Shown here: positions 35,473 to 45,024 of the stretch, in pieces
Layout: each line of letters begins with the position of its first letter
Position numbering within the stretch: position 1 is the stretch's first letter
Source of the DNA: DATFYM01 sp035315065
GTDB lineage: Bacteria > Acidobacteriota > Terriglobia > UBA7540
DNA: 64,000 nt
Direction: 5' to 3'
Assembly (NCBI GenBank): GCA_035315065.1
Contig: DATFYM010000070.1
Coordinates: forward strand, 1-64,000
Made by a program: the position numbers and the translations under genes
Notes under the pieces: model-generated
Database searches by the model: none
Seen by the model: only the letters and a program-made list of their open reading frames with translations
Told to the model about the DNA's origin: nothing

Positions 35473-36593
35473 CCCCGTGCCGCGGCCTCGATCCGGTGTC
35501 GTCCGCGGCGCCGCAACATGCGCCACGTCAGAACCGTGCCAACACCGTAGTCCCACACCGAACCAACCACCAACCCAAAGGCCGCCCCCACGTACCACGG
35601 CAAGCCCTTTTCCGTGAGGACCTCCGCGATACTGACATTCGCCACCAAACCAAACGCACAGGCGAGGCCATAGGTGATAAAGCCAGTAAGCAGCTTCCAG
35701 CCGCGCAGGCGGATATCGCGGTATGTGGTGACGTTATTGATCAGAAACTTGAAGGCGATGCCCAGGAACGCGGCCGTCGCCTGGGCTTCCACGAACGGCA
35801 AGCCAAAGTTTCGATAAGCCAGGCGCACCAGCGCAAGTTGGAGGAGGGTCCCGACAGAGCCGACCACCACGAACGCCACATAGCGGGCTGGCGCAATATC
35901 GCCCAGAATCTTATCGGCCACCAGCAGGAAGTATTCAACGCCGGTGTTGATATCGAGCTTGCTTTCACCATGCACACGTGGGCGGAACTGGTAGGCCACT
36001 TCCTTGAGCCTCACGGGCCGTGGAGAGGACGCTAGAATGTCGACCAGTATCTTAAAGCCGACGCCGGAAAGCCGACGCACCACCAGGTTCAGGAAGGAGC
36101 GGGTCAGGACAAAGTAGCCGCTCATGGGGTCGCCCAACTCGCACCGGCAGACGACCGAGCTGATTCGCGCCCCGAGCCGGCTGAGCCATTTGCGGCGCCG
36201 GCTCATCGGCCCCATGCTGCCTTGACCAACGTGTCGGCTGCCGACCACAATGTCGAGGGGCTGGGTACGGAGGGCCTCGAACATTTGCGGCAGAATCGAC
36301 TCATCGTGCTGCAGGTCGGCATCCATCACCGCCAGGTAAGGCGCCGAGGCGGCGAGCATGCCTTCGATACAGGCCGAGGCCAGGCCGCTGCGGCCGATGC
36401 GCTCGAGGACGCGGACTTGCGGACGGGTCTGTGAGATGGCGCGGACATGCCCGGCCGTATCGTCCGCCGAGTCGTCATCGACGAAGATGACTTCCCAATC
36501 GATACCCTTGAGGACGGAGTCCAGGCGGGAAATCAGGGGGTCGACGTTATCGACCTCGTTCAGCGTCGGTACGACGATGGTCAGCTCGCACAT
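35361..36593 (-). CDS. GT2 (DPM1-like) glycosyltransferase fused to a GtrA domain
   Basis: This 410-residue protein starts with a GT-A domain (residues 1-225: TIVVPTLNEVDNVDPL, IFVDDDSADDT, VMDADLQHDES), a dolichyl/polyprenyl-phosphate mannosyl- or glucosyltransferase type. A four-segment GtrA membrane domain follows (about 235-360, starting ARYVAFVVVGSVGTLLQL), as in flippase-linked sugar loading enzymes. The last 35-40 residues, from about RGLPGDGHQ, are read out of frame from the SGNH fragment beside it. The natural C-terminus has therefore been replaced. The essential domains look intact. Confidence 0.88.
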   Translation of the reverse strand: MCELTIVVPTLNEVDNVDPLISRLDSVLKGIDWEVIFVDDDSADDTAGHVRAISQTRPQVRVLERIGRSGLASACIEGMLAASAPYLAVMDADLQHDESILPQMFEALRTQPLDIVVGSRHVGQGSMGPMSRRRKWLSRLGARISSVVCRCELGDPMSGYFVLTRSFLNLVVRRLSGVGFKILVDILASSPRPVRLKEVAYQFRPRVHGESKLDINTGVEYFLLVADKILGDIAPARYVAFVVVGSVGTLLQLALVRLAYRNFGLPFVEAQATAAFLGIAFKFLINNVTTYRDIRLRGWKLLTGFITYGLACAFGLVANVSIAEVLTEKGLPWYVGAAFGLVVGSVWDYGVGTVLTWRMLRRRGRHRIEAAARGLPGDGHQKRHADDNRMPSRRDVAETKGTPGGVGRSD

Positions 36594-37083
36594 GTGCTTT
36601 CGGGCCCGCGGCCTCTACCGCCCGCACGCGGGAACGGAAGACGGCCAACCCGGGGCAGCGGGGCTCGTACATGACGCGATCCGGCTCATTCCCCACCACG
36701 GGCCGCCCAGGCGTCCGGCTGCGCCTGAAGGCGATGAGGTTCCTTTGTATTTCGGACTCGAAGTAAAGCGGAGGGTTAGCACAATCCGCGACAAGCACGC
36801 GGATGATCTCAAGTAGCGGCCATTGGCTCACCCTCAGGGAGAAGGATTCGTTCCAGGGTCAATCATGGCGCGACCACTGCGCGTCTGGCACCCCGACGAC
36901 CCAAACCCGGCAAACAAACACTCTATCCTGAGGCTCCGAGGCCGTCAAGACCCGAGTTAGTAATAGTACACTAGATCGTCCGCCCCACTTTCAAAGATGG
37001 GTTTCGAATAGTTAACTCGCGGAATGATGGTCCCGTTGCTACCTCTTTGCGCACTCTGCAGTCCGTGGTAGAGTGGTCGAGAG
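36594..37083. other. 490-bp gap without a supported gene
   Basis: A minus-strand open frame (36547-36831, starting MSQWPLLEIIRVLV) overlaps the GT2 start and has no recognised family. It could be the remnant of a lost gene, since codons such as PLYFESEIQRN look protein-like, but there is no ribosome site. Confidence 0.4.
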
Positions 37084-38733
37084 ATGAACAGGCTCGAACG
37101 CATTGTTACTGTACCCACAACCTCTAAGCATCCTAAGCCCTGGATCTTCCCCACCCGGAGTATAGCGGTGCGGCTGTTCCTTACTTGCTGGATGATCTAC
37201 TCCGTGCACGTCGCCACCAACACGGTGCGGGAGATCTATCTGGCACTTGCCATTGGTGACCACTTCTCCTTTCGCGTGGACCAGTATGCCAACATGCACC
37301 CTGATCTTTTTGAACAAAAGGGTTTTGGATGGCGCATGTCGGCGAATCCAGGGGCGTCTATGCTGGGGGCTGTGCCTTATTTCCTGAGCCGGCCGGTGGT
37401 TGACCGTATCGTCAAAGCAGTGAACCGCAGCCGGGCCGCTAGCGGGCAGAAGGAGCCACCCCAGTACAATTCGCCGTGGCCCCTGGCGAGGGAGTTCTAC
37501 CGGGAGGCTTGGCGACGCGGTCTCGATGTCAAGTTCGGACTTGCCGCCATAGTGATGCAGGTGTTTTGCATGGCGCCTATTTCGGCGCTGGGCGCGGTGG
37601 CGATGTTCTACCTACTGCGCTGGATCTTCGGCTCCGACCGTACGGGCTTCTGGCTGGCATTGCTCTTCGCCTTCGGCACGCCGGTGTTTTTTCGGGCGGG
37701 CTTTCTCAACCAAAACATGTTGATCGGCCACTTCGCCTTTATCGGGTTCCTGACCATGTGGAATCCTGGCTTGGATTCCCGATGGCCGGACAGCCTGCGC
37801 TATTTTCTCGGCGGGCTTGCCGGAGGCGCGGCCTTGCTGCTCGATTACTCAGGAATTGTGCTGCTGGGCGCGCTTTTCTGCTATGCGGTGGCTAAGGCTT
37901 GGGAAGCAAAATCGTTTCCGCACGTAATCCGCAGCGCGGGGTACTACATCTTGGGCTCCATCGGCCCCGTGCTCCTCCTGTGTCTTTACCAGTGGCGGAG
38001 TTTCGGTGATCCCTTCCTTCCCGGAGTGGCGGCCTACAACAAGATGGCATCCGCCGTCCACCTGAACCTGCCGCTGACGCAATGGGTCGATACCGGTTAC
38101 CGGGGCTTTACCTGGCCGCAACGCGACATCATGCAGCACCTGCTGATTGACTACCGGTATGGCTTGTTCACGACATGCCCCCTGCTTTTGCTCGCCCTGT
38201 TCTCTGCGTGGTGCAACCGAGGCGAGAGGCGGATGGTCCCGGCGCGGGAATTCGCCATGCTGATGCTGGTTCCGCTGGGGCTGTGGCTTTTTTGCAGCGG
38301 CATCAGCTTCACACGTCTTCAATACAACAGCGGGCTTCGCTACCTGGCCCCACTGTTGCCGTTTCTGTTTGTGCCGGCCGCAATGGTGCTGTGGCGCTTG
38401 CCACGACGTCTGGCGTATGTGATCTCGATTGCTGCCGTGACGCAGGCCTGGTCGATGGCGATGTATCGCGATGTCGAGCGCGGGTTCGGCGTTCTCGATC
38501 CGATCCTGCATGTCTTCATCGGCGGATTTCAGTTGCCCGTGCTCACCGTACTCGCGCGGATGAGCGGGCAATATGGCGATTACACCTCACTCGGCGTCTC
38601 CCCGCTGCCCATCTTTTCTTTGGTGGCCGCCGTGATGGTGGTGATCTGGTCGCGTCAACTGGGTTCTGCCGTTGTGCCAGGGGCGGGCATCGAGGAACAA
38701 TCCCCCATAGCCGCCGTGGCCGTCGACGGATGA
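37084..38733 (+). CDS. Polytopic membrane protein, probable GT-C-like
   Basis: This 549-residue protein has about ten membrane segments. After a first segment (about residues 27-50) an outer loop holds acidic and aromatic residues (GDHFSFRVDQYANMHPDLFEQ), which in position resembles the catalytic loop of GT-C enzymes. No named family motif is clear. It is the first of a plus-strand run of membrane and sugar genes. A role in handling a lipid-linked sugar or polymer is inferred from context only. Confidence 0.7.
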   Translation: MNRLERIVTVPTTSKHPKPWIFPTRSIAVRLFLTCWMIYSVHVATNTVREIYLALAIGDHFSFRVDQYANMHPDLFEQKGFGWRMSANPGASMLGAVPYFLSRPVVDRIVKAVNRSRAASGQKEPPQYNSPWPLAREFYREAWRRGLDVKFGLAAIVMQVFCMAPISALGAVAMFYLLRWIFGSDRTGFWLALLFAFGTPVFFRAGFLNQNMLIGHFAFIGFLTMWNPGLDSRWPDSLRYFLGGLAGGAALLLDYSGIVLLGALFCYAVAKAWEAKSFPHVIRSAGYYILGSIGPVLLLCLYQWRSFGDPFLPGVAAYNKMASAVHLNLPLTQWVDTGYRGFTWPQRDIMQHLLIDYRYGLFTTCPLLLLALFSAWCNRGERRMVPAREFAMLMLVPLGLWLFCSGISFTRLQYNSGLRYLAPLLPFLFVPAAMVLWRLPRRLAYVISIAAVTQAWSMAMYRDVERGFGVLDPILHVFIGGFQLPVLTVLARMSGQYGDYTSLGVSPLPIFSLVAAVMVVIWSRQLGSAVVPGAGIEEQSPIAAVAVDG

Positions 38734-38847
38734 GACTGGTCGGAGTCGCGTTGAAGAACTCCAGACCGGTTGGTTACCATATCAAAGGCGCTGCCGGCCC
38801 GCACTCCAATGGAGTTGCCGGTTGGCTATTGTTCCGCTCTCAAGACG

Positions 38848-40518
38848 ATGAACAGACTATCAGTACGATCCCCCTGGTTGGCGTTAGCCGGTACCCTCCT
38901 GGTTGTGGCGGCGGTTCTGGTATCGAATACACTGGTGGAGGAGGCATTCGGGCGGGCTCCCCATTCGCTGGCATGGGGTCCCGCGCTATTCCGGGCCTTG
39001 TTGGCCGTGCACGGATTCGGTCTCGTTCTCGCCGGCTTCCTGCCCAGGCAGCATAGGACTACGCCGGCCGGCAATCCCATAAACCGGCAAACGTATTTAC
39101 TGCTCACGGCGCTGACTGTCGTGGCGGTTCTGCTTCGCCTTCCTTCCCTCAATTCATGCCTCTGGCTCGACGAAATCCTCACCCTGGTGAATTACGCTCG
39201 ACCTCCGCTGGCCCGGATCTTCACCAGTTTCCCCGACCAGAACCAGCACCTGCTGTACTCGCTGCTGGCGCATTGCTCGATGCGAGTCTTCGGAGAACAG
39301 GCCTGGTCGCTGCGGCTTCCCGCGGTTTTCTTCGGTGTCGGAAGCGTGTGGGCGCTGTTTTTGCTGGGGCGCCGACTGATGGGCGAGAGCGAAGCGTTGC
39401 TGGCCTCGCTGCTGATGACGGTTTCGTATCACCACATCTGGTTCTCACAGAACGCCCGCGGTTATACCGGCCTGCTTTTCTTCACCATCCTGGCGACCTG
39501 GTTGTGGCTGGAAGCCATGGAGGGAGACCGTTGGCGCACGTGGCTCGCGTACGCCGTTTCGGTGGCGCTCGGCCTGTCGATCCACATGACCATGCTGTTT
39601 GTGCCGGCGACGCACGCGCTCATCTTCCTGGTGGTGTGGTTCCGGTCCGGCCGCGAGAAGGAGCGGCTGGGCAGGGCCGCCGCCGCGTTCGCCCTCTGCG
39701 GTACGCTGGCGTTGCAGGTCTACGCGCTGTCGCTCCCGGAGTTCTTCCGGACTGCGGCCTCGGAGGTCTCCCCGCCCTCGGAGTGGACGCACCCGCTTTG
39801 GGTAGTGACGGAGACCTTGCGCAATCTTCGCGTAGGTTTTGCCGGCGTCGCCGTGGTGCTGTGTGGCGGGTTGCTGGCGGCGGCGGGATGGGTCGGTCTG
39901 CTGCGCCGGAGTCCGCGCGCGGCGTGGGCCATGGTCCTGCCAGGAGTGCTGGGGGGCGGGTCCATGCTGGCGTTGGGGCATAACCTCTGGCCCCGATTTT
40001 TCTTTTTTTGCATGGGATTCGGCTTGTTGATTCTGGTGCACGGCGCAATGCAGTTGCCGGCGATGATGGTGCGCCTGCTGCGCCTCCCGGATCGCTGGTC
40101 GATGAGGGTCGGTTATGCCCTCGCGGGACTCATGGTCGCCGCCTCCCTCAGCACCGTGCCTCGCTGTTACGCACTGCCGAAACAGGATTTCACCGGAGCG
40201 CGCGACTACGTCGAGCGGCAGCAACTCCCAGGCGACGTGGTGATGGTGGTGGGCTTGGCGGCACACGCCTATGCTTACTATGCGCCCGCGTGGCCGGAGG
40301 CGCGCACCGCCACTGAACTGACTGCCTTAGTCCAGAACCGCCCGCGCGCGTTCTTGATCTACACGCTTCCGATCGAGTTGAGGGCTGCCCATCCCGATCT
40401 TTGGAAGGCCGTGGAGAACGATTTCGAAACGGTAAGAGTTTTTCCCGGAACCCTGGGCGGCGGTGAGGTCTACGTGTGCCGCGAGCGTAGCACGCTGTCC
40501 GGAAAACGACCTATTTGA
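38848..40518 (+). CDS. GT39/ArnT-like GT-C glycosyltransferase
   Basis: The protein has 556 residues from ATG 38848, which starts just before the first hydrophobic segment; the frame is open from 38770. It has the GT39 catalytic loop CLWLDEILTLVNYARPPL (Asp-Glu), then DQNQHLLYSLLAH and about ten membrane segments, with a small outer C-terminal domain. It is similar in build to the GT part of the protein at 4320. It should transfer a sugar from polyprenyl phosphate to an outer acceptor. Confidence 0.85.
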   Translation: MNRLSVRSPWLALAGTLLVVAAVLVSNTLVEEAFGRAPHSLAWGPALFRALLAVHGFGLVLAGFLPRQHRTTPAGNPINRQTYLLLTALTVVAVLLRLPSLNSCLWLDEILTLVNYARPPLARIFTSFPDQNQHLLYSLLAHCSMRVFGEQAWSLRLPAVFFGVGSVWALFLLGRRLMGESEALLASLLMTVSYHHIWFSQNARGYTGLLFFTILATWLWLEAMEGDRWRTWLAYAVSVALGLSIHMTMLFVPATHALIFLVVWFRSGREKERLGRAAAAFALCGTLALQVYALSLPEFFRTAASEVSPPSEWTHPLWVVTETLRNLRVGFAGVAVVLCGGLLAAAGWVGLLRRSPRAAWAMVLPGVLGGGSMLALGHNLWPRFFFFCMGFGLLILVHGAMQLPAMMVRLLRLPDRWSMRVGYALAGLMVAASLSTVPRCYALPKQDFTGARDYVERQQLPGDVVMVVGLAAHAYAYYAPAWPEARTATELTALVQNRPRAFLIYTLPIELRAAHPDLWKAVENDFETVRVFPGTLGGGEVYVCRERSTLSGKRPI

Positions 40519-40532
40519 ACGATCGAGCTGTA

Positions 40533-40554
40533 GCGGCGGTGTCCTCACCGCCGC
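40533..40554 (+). terminator. Strong hairpin after GT39 gene (terminator or REP)
   Basis: A 9-bp perfect stem (gcggcggtg / caccgccgc) with a tcct loop lies 15 bases after the stop at 40518 and is followed by atttag rather than a long T-run. It may be a REP palindrome that also protects or ends the message. Confidence 0.45.
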
Positions 40555-40610
40555 ATTTAGGGCATCGGCAGGGGCAGCCCTTATTGGCGCCCGAGAGCAC
40601 AAGCCACGCT

Positions 40611-41189
40611 ATGGAAATGATTCTCCTTCGCATCTACTTACTTTCGGGCCTCGTGATCCACAAGGCGGTTTGGGAGATCATGAAGCGGCAGGAGCACCGG
40701 CCCCTGGGAAAGACCAGCCAGCCGCTGAAGACGCGGTTGGCATCTGGAGCCAAGGTAGCCGTTCTGGCCGTGATCGTGGTGCAGATTATTCTGGCGCGCG
40801 AGTTGTTCCCGATTTCTCACGCCCCCACAACCATCCGCGCCGCCGGGCTATTGTTGTACACTCTTGGGTTGGTGATGGCAGTCACAGCAAGGATTCAACT
40901 CGGCCGCAACTGGTCCGACATTGAGAAGTCCTACGTCAAACAAGACCACGCGCTGGTTGCGCATGGCCTGTACCGAGTTGTGCGGCACCCGATTTACACC
41001 GGCGATCTGTTGTTGCTCTTGGGACTGGAGCTGGCGCTGAACTCCTGGGCCGTAATCGGAGCGGTAGCCGTGGCGGTTTACGTTCGCCAACAGGCCATCC
41101 GGGAGGAGCGTAACCTGATCGAGAGGATTCCCGGATACGATCAGTATTGCCGCCGCACGGCGCGGTTTGTGCCATTCCTGCCGGTATGA
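40611..41189 (+). CDS. Isoprenylcysteine carboxyl methyltransferase (ICMT/PEMT)-like membrane methyltransferase
   Basis: The protein has 192 residues from ATG 40611; the longer frame from 40515 would read through a hairpin. Four membrane segments and the family signature HGLYRVVRHPIYTGDLL followed by EERNLIERIPGYDQYCRRTARF place it in the ICMT/PEMT superfamily. In bacteria such enzymes methylate small lipids or carboxylates; the substrate here is unknown. It follows the GT39 gene closely and may be co-transcribed. Confidence 0.82.
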   Translation: MEMILLRIYLLSGLVIHKAVWEIMKRQEHRPLGKTSQPLKTRLASGAKVAVLAVIVVQIILARELFPISHAPTTIRAAGLLLYTLGLVMAVTARIQLGRNWSDIEKSYVKQDHALVAHGLYRVVRHPIYTGDLLLLLGLELALNSWAVIGAVAVAVYVRQQAIREERNLIERIPGYDQYCRRTARFVPFLPV

Positions 41190-41320
41190 TTGGGAACCGG
41201 GAATTGGGTCCTCGGCTCTCTTGGTTTGCGCTGCCACGGACGACCCTAGAGGGACGGAGGGCAAAAGGGTTAGGTCGAAGCAGAGTGGACATGTCGTCCC
41301 TTACATCACCTTGGGTGATA

Positions 41321-41350
41321 TTGCCAAGACATCGCGCGTTGGCTTATACT
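41321..41350 (+). promoter_or_regulatory. Candidate sigma-70 promoter for epimerase gene
   Basis: TTGCCA (41321-41326) and TATACT (41345-41350) are 18 bases apart, 134 bases upstream of the epimerase ATG, in an otherwise empty gap. Confidence 0.45.
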
Positions 41351-41483
41351 GGCAAGCGTACACGGTCCGCTTTCTTGAGTTCTTACTTGCGCCGGCGGCA
41401 TCGCCCAGGTGAGCGACAAGAGGACGAGTCTCATGCGGGCCGGAGATGCACTCCAATAGGAAACCACTAGCGACGAAAAGAAA

Positions 41484-42533
41484 ATGAATTCCGAACCGAT
41501 GTTTGCGAAACCGTTATCGACAGGCACCTCACTGGTCACCGGCGCCGCCGGGTTTATCGGGAGCCACGTTGTGGACTTTCTGCTTGAACTGGGACATGAG
41601 GTGGTGGCTCTCGACGACCTCTCGGGCGGATTCCGGGAAAACGTCAACCCTAGTGCGACGTTCGTGGAAGGGTCGGTCGCCGATGCAAGCCTGGTGGACC
41701 AACTCTTCTCCGCGCGACGAGTTGACTACGTCTATCACCTCGCCGCCTATGCTGCGGAAGGACTGAGCCATTTCATCCGCAACTACAACTACACGATCAA
41801 TCTGCTTGGCAGCATCAATCTGATCAATAATGCGGTTCGGCACCATTGCCGCTGCTTCGTGTTCACCTCCAGCATCGCTGTGTATGGGCACGGCCAGACC
41901 CCGATGCACGAAGCTATGAAGCCCGAGCCGGAAGATCCCTATGGCATCTCGAAGTATGCGGTCGAACTTGACTTGGCGGCCGCCAGGCGACTGTTCGGCC
42001 TCGATTACATCATCTTTCGGCCTCACAACGTTTACGGCGAGAGGCAGAACATCGGGGATCCCTATCGCAATGTGATCGGCATCTTCATGAATCAAATCCT
42101 GCAGGGGCTACCCTGTACGATCTTTGGAGATGGCAATCAGACCAGGGCCTTCACCCACATCGCGGATGTGGCACCTGTCATCGCGCGGTCCGTTTCCTGC
42201 GCTGCGGCGTATAACCAGGTTTTTAACCTGGGCGCGGACGTCCCATATTCGGTGAACGAACTGGCGCGCGAAGTGCAGCGAGCAATCGGGAAGGAGACTG
42301 GTACCGTGCACTTGCCCGAGCGTAACGAGGTCTTGCATGCCTTCAGCGATCACAGCAGATCCAGGGAGGTGTTTGGCGCCTCCGCAACGGTCACGCTGCC
42401 GGACGGCCTGCGGAGGATGGCCGAATGGGTGAAGAAAACGGGCACCCGGCAGGGGAAGCCTTTCGGCAAGATCGAGATCGACCGGGAACTGCCTGAGTCC
42501 TGGAAAAAGCTATGTACAACGGGAAGACCGTGA
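41484..42533 (+). CDS. NAD-dependent sugar epimerase/dehydratase (extended SDR, UDP-glucose 4-epimerase-like)
   Basis: This 349-residue enzyme has the NAD-binding GAAGFIGSH near the N-terminus, Thr/Ser of FTSSIAVYG and the catalytic YGISK (Tyr/Lys), plus RPHNVYGERQNIGDPYRNVI and a sugar-binding TRAFTHIADVA region. It probably interconverts a nucleotide sugar at C4 for the glycan. It overlaps the next GT2 gene by 22 bases, so their products likely act in sequence. Confidence 0.9.
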   Translation: MNSEPMFAKPLSTGTSLVTGAAGFIGSHVVDFLLELGHEVVALDDLSGGFRENVNPSATFVEGSVADASLVDQLFSARRVDYVYHLAAYAAEGLSHFIRNYNYTINLLGSINLINNAVRHHCRCFVFTSSIAVYGHGQTPMHEAMKPEPEDPYGISKYAVELDLAAARRLFGLDYIIFRPHNVYGERQNIGDPYRNVIGIFMNQILQGLPCTIFGDGNQTRAFTHIADVAPVIARSVSCAAAYNQVFNLGADVPYSVNELAREVQRAIGKETGTVHLPERNEVLHAFSDHSRSREVFGASATVTLPDGLRRMAEWVKKTGTRQGKPFGKIEIDRELPESWKKLCTTGRP

Positions 42534-43285
42534 GTGTGGTGATGCCGGCATACAACGAGGCAGTCGGCATTGTGCCGGTTGTGAGGTCGTTCCTCAGCGT
42601 CCCGGAAGTGGACGAAGTGGTAGTGGCCAATAATAACAGCACTGATAATACGGCTGAGCTTGGCGCCGGGGCGGGCGCCACCGTGGTCGGGGAGGAGCGA
42701 AAGGGCTATGGATACGCCTGTCAGGCCGCGCTTCGGTCCACTAACTCCGATTACGTCATTATCGTGGAGTCGGACAATACGTTCCGGACGACGGATGTTC
42801 ACAAGTTCCTGGCCTACGCTGAGGAATTCGACGCCGTGTTCGGCACCCGCACTTCCAAGGCTTGCATTTGGGAGGGTTCCAACATGGGACCGTTCCTACG
42901 GTATGGTAACGTGGCGGTCGCCAAGTTGCTGGAGTACCTGCATAACGGCCCGTGCCTTACCGACGTTGGGTGTACTTACAAGTTGTTCCGGCGGGAAGCA
43001 CTAAAGCATCTCATTCCGATGTTCAGCGTTGGAAGCAGCCATTTCTCGCCGGAGTTGATGATCCTGGCCATTCGGTCACACTTAAGCTGTGTCGAGATTC
43101 CCATTCACTACCAGCCGCGCCTGGGGACGTCGAAGATCACCGGCAGCTTCTGGAAAGCACTCCGGCTGGGCTTGCGCATGATCGCGATGATCGTGCTTTA
43201 TCGCTTCAAGCGAATCCCTCAAGCTCCGCCGATGATACAGCCGGAATCAAAACGAGTGGTGGCGAAGGATACGGTACGTGATTAA
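42512..43285 (+). CDS. GT2 family glycosyltransferase (DPM1-like) with atypical metal site
   Basis: This 257-residue GT-A enzyme has SVVMPAYNEAVGI, VVANNNSTDNTAEL (the usual VVDDGS is changed) and VESDNTFRTTD where the family normally has DADGTF. A C-terminal hydrophobic patch (about residues 220-240) may touch the membrane, but there are no clear spans. The start lies inside the end of the epimerase gene. It may use the nucleotide sugar that enzyme makes. The two altered acidic motifs raise doubt about metal use. Confidence 0.83.
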   Translation: MYNGKTVSVVMPAYNEAVGIVPVVRSFLSVPEVDEVVVANNNSTDNTAELGAGAGATVVGEERKGYGYACQAALRSTNSDYVIIVESDNTFRTTDVHKFLAYAEEFDAVFGTRTSKACIWEGSNMGPFLRYGNVAVAKLLEYLHNGPCLTDVGCTYKLFRREALKHLIPMFSVGSSHFSPELMILAIRSHLSCVEIPIHYQPRLGTSKITGSFWKALRLGLRMIAMIVLYRFKRIPQAPPMIQPESKRVVAKDTVRD

Positions 43286-43457
43286 AACCGGGCGGAGATG
43301 TCTTTCTCAGACAGGTCCGGACAAGATTGACGGCGAGGAAGACTACCTGGGTTCGCCGCTGGGCGCTCTGGAGCGTGGGTCCTTTATCCTTTAGGCACCT
43401 TCGACACGGAAATCGGGATCACAGCTATCGATCGTTTTGTGCTGAAGGTATCACATC

Positions 43458-44756
43458 ATGAATGACGCATCGATTAATCTGAGCGCTTCCCAACCGTCAG
43501 CGCTGAGGCGCAGGCAGGCTCTGGCCGTTGCGATCGGGTTCGTTGCCGTCGTTTGGTTCCTGCTGCTGTCGGGATGGATAGGGGCCACGCCGGGCAACGT
43601 AATGATGAGGCGGCCGAACGTCCTTTTTGGCTCCGACACCAGTCTCTGGCTCGGCAGAATGATCGGGAACGAAAGGTCACCCGAACGGATCATCCATCCA
43701 TTGGAAGTGCCTCTCTGGCGCCCTCCCTGTCGCGCACTCTTCCATCTGCTGACCATCTTTCTGCCTTCTGACTACGCGATGGTGTGGGCGGGAAGATTAC
43801 TGGTAGCCATCATTGCAGGAGCGGGAGTCGGATTTATGGCTTTTGCCGCCCTCCACAACGGACTCAAGTTGACGCAGTGCATCTTGCTTTTCATCATGTA
43901 TCTGCTGTTCACCACCAATTCGACGGTATCCATTCCCGAACATTTCGGGATCTCGAACGGGCTGCTCTCCATCGCCTTTGTCGTTCCTTTCATAGTTGCA
44001 AGCGCCCGGATCAGAACGACCGTCCTGGCGGCCCTGGTTGTTTTGTGCGGAGGCACGACCATTACCAATGTGCTTTTCCCCATTGGCTCCCTCGTCCACT
44101 TCTACTTCAAGTCGATGCGCCTCAAGGTGGGCCTGCTTCTGGCTGCGATTCCGGCGGCACTCGGCGCTGCCTACTTTCTTTACAAGAGAAGTTCGTCCAT
44201 CCATTGGTTTTTCAGCCAGTATTCGAATCTCCGCTTGCTTCGCCATCCGTTAAGCGCGGGCGTTTACGCCATCTATGCCCTCGTTTGTCCGGCGGTGGGC
44301 CCCACGCCCCGCATCCTGCGATTTCCTGGATGGGACATGGTAAGCTATGAGCCGGACCGCGAGGCATTACGGCTCAGTTACTATTTCGGCGTTCCGCGGG
44401 ATTACTTCCATCTTAATTTCGCACCAGGACTGACTTGGTTGCCGGCCATCGGCGCCGCGGCGTGGCTTGCTCTTCTTCTCATTTCTGTTTACCAAGGACT
44501 GAAGGGGGAGCGGACGCGATCCTATGTCTGGTTGCTCCTGGGATGGATTCTCTTCAACATTGTCTTTCATAACATCTGGGGAGACGAATTTATGCTTTAC
44601 GCGCCGCATTGGTCGTGGGCGCTGATGGGACTGGTCATCCTGGGGGCCCGTGATTTTTCCCGGAGATTCATAGCCACGATGTTCGTACCGATTGTCATAA
44701 GCCAGATCTACACCTTGCTCGCCATCCGGAGCGCGGTGCTGGCGATTACTCAGTGA
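43458..44756 (+). CDS. Polytopic membrane protein of unknown family in the glycan cluster
   Basis: The protein has 432 residues with ten or eleven hydrophobic segments. The first outer loop (MMRRPNVLFGSDTSLWLGRM) carries an aspartate, and HPLEVPLWRPP follows, which faintly recalls the DE and HPPL motifs of GT-C enzymes. Near the C-terminus, NIWGDEFMLYAPHWSW is distinctive. No known family was recognised. It stands between two GT2 genes on the same strand, so a lipid-linked-sugar role is likely but unproven. Confidence 0.65.
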   Translation: MNDASINLSASQPSALRRRQALAVAIGFVAVVWFLLLSGWIGATPGNVMMRRPNVLFGSDTSLWLGRMIGNERSPERIIHPLEVPLWRPPCRALFHLLTIFLPSDYAMVWAGRLLVAIIAGAGVGFMAFAALHNGLKLTQCILLFIMYLLFTTNSTVSIPEHFGISNGLLSIAFVVPFIVASARIRTTVLAALVVLCGGTTITNVLFPIGSLVHFYFKSMRLKVGLLLAAIPAALGAAYFLYKRSSSIHWFFSQYSNLRLLRHPLSAGVYAIYALVCPAVGPTPRILRFPGWDMVSYEPDREALRLSYYFGVPRDYFHLNFAPGLTWLPAIGAAAWLALLLISVYQGLKGERTRSYVWLLLGWILFNIVFHNIWGDEFMLYAPHWSWALMGLVILGARDFSRRFIATMFVPIVISQIYTLLAIRSAVLAITQ

Positions 44757-45024
44757 CTGGGCTTGGGACCGGGGACGCCCCAAACGCAAAGCTCCCCCCC
44801 GTCTCACGTCCAGACTCCCGCGGAGTCAACGGTGTTTCTCGGGGCCTTCATCTTGCGCTATCGTCGTCGAGAGTCACGGCATGGCCGCGCTGGTTGGGAT
44901 AGGTATTCCCTGGAGCGATTCGAAGCGCTTCGATATCCGAAATTCCATCCAAGGGTCAAGCACGAAGGACAAAGGACAAGGGACTCAGGATCCGTTTCCG
45001 GGTTCGCATTTCATGGAGATTCTA

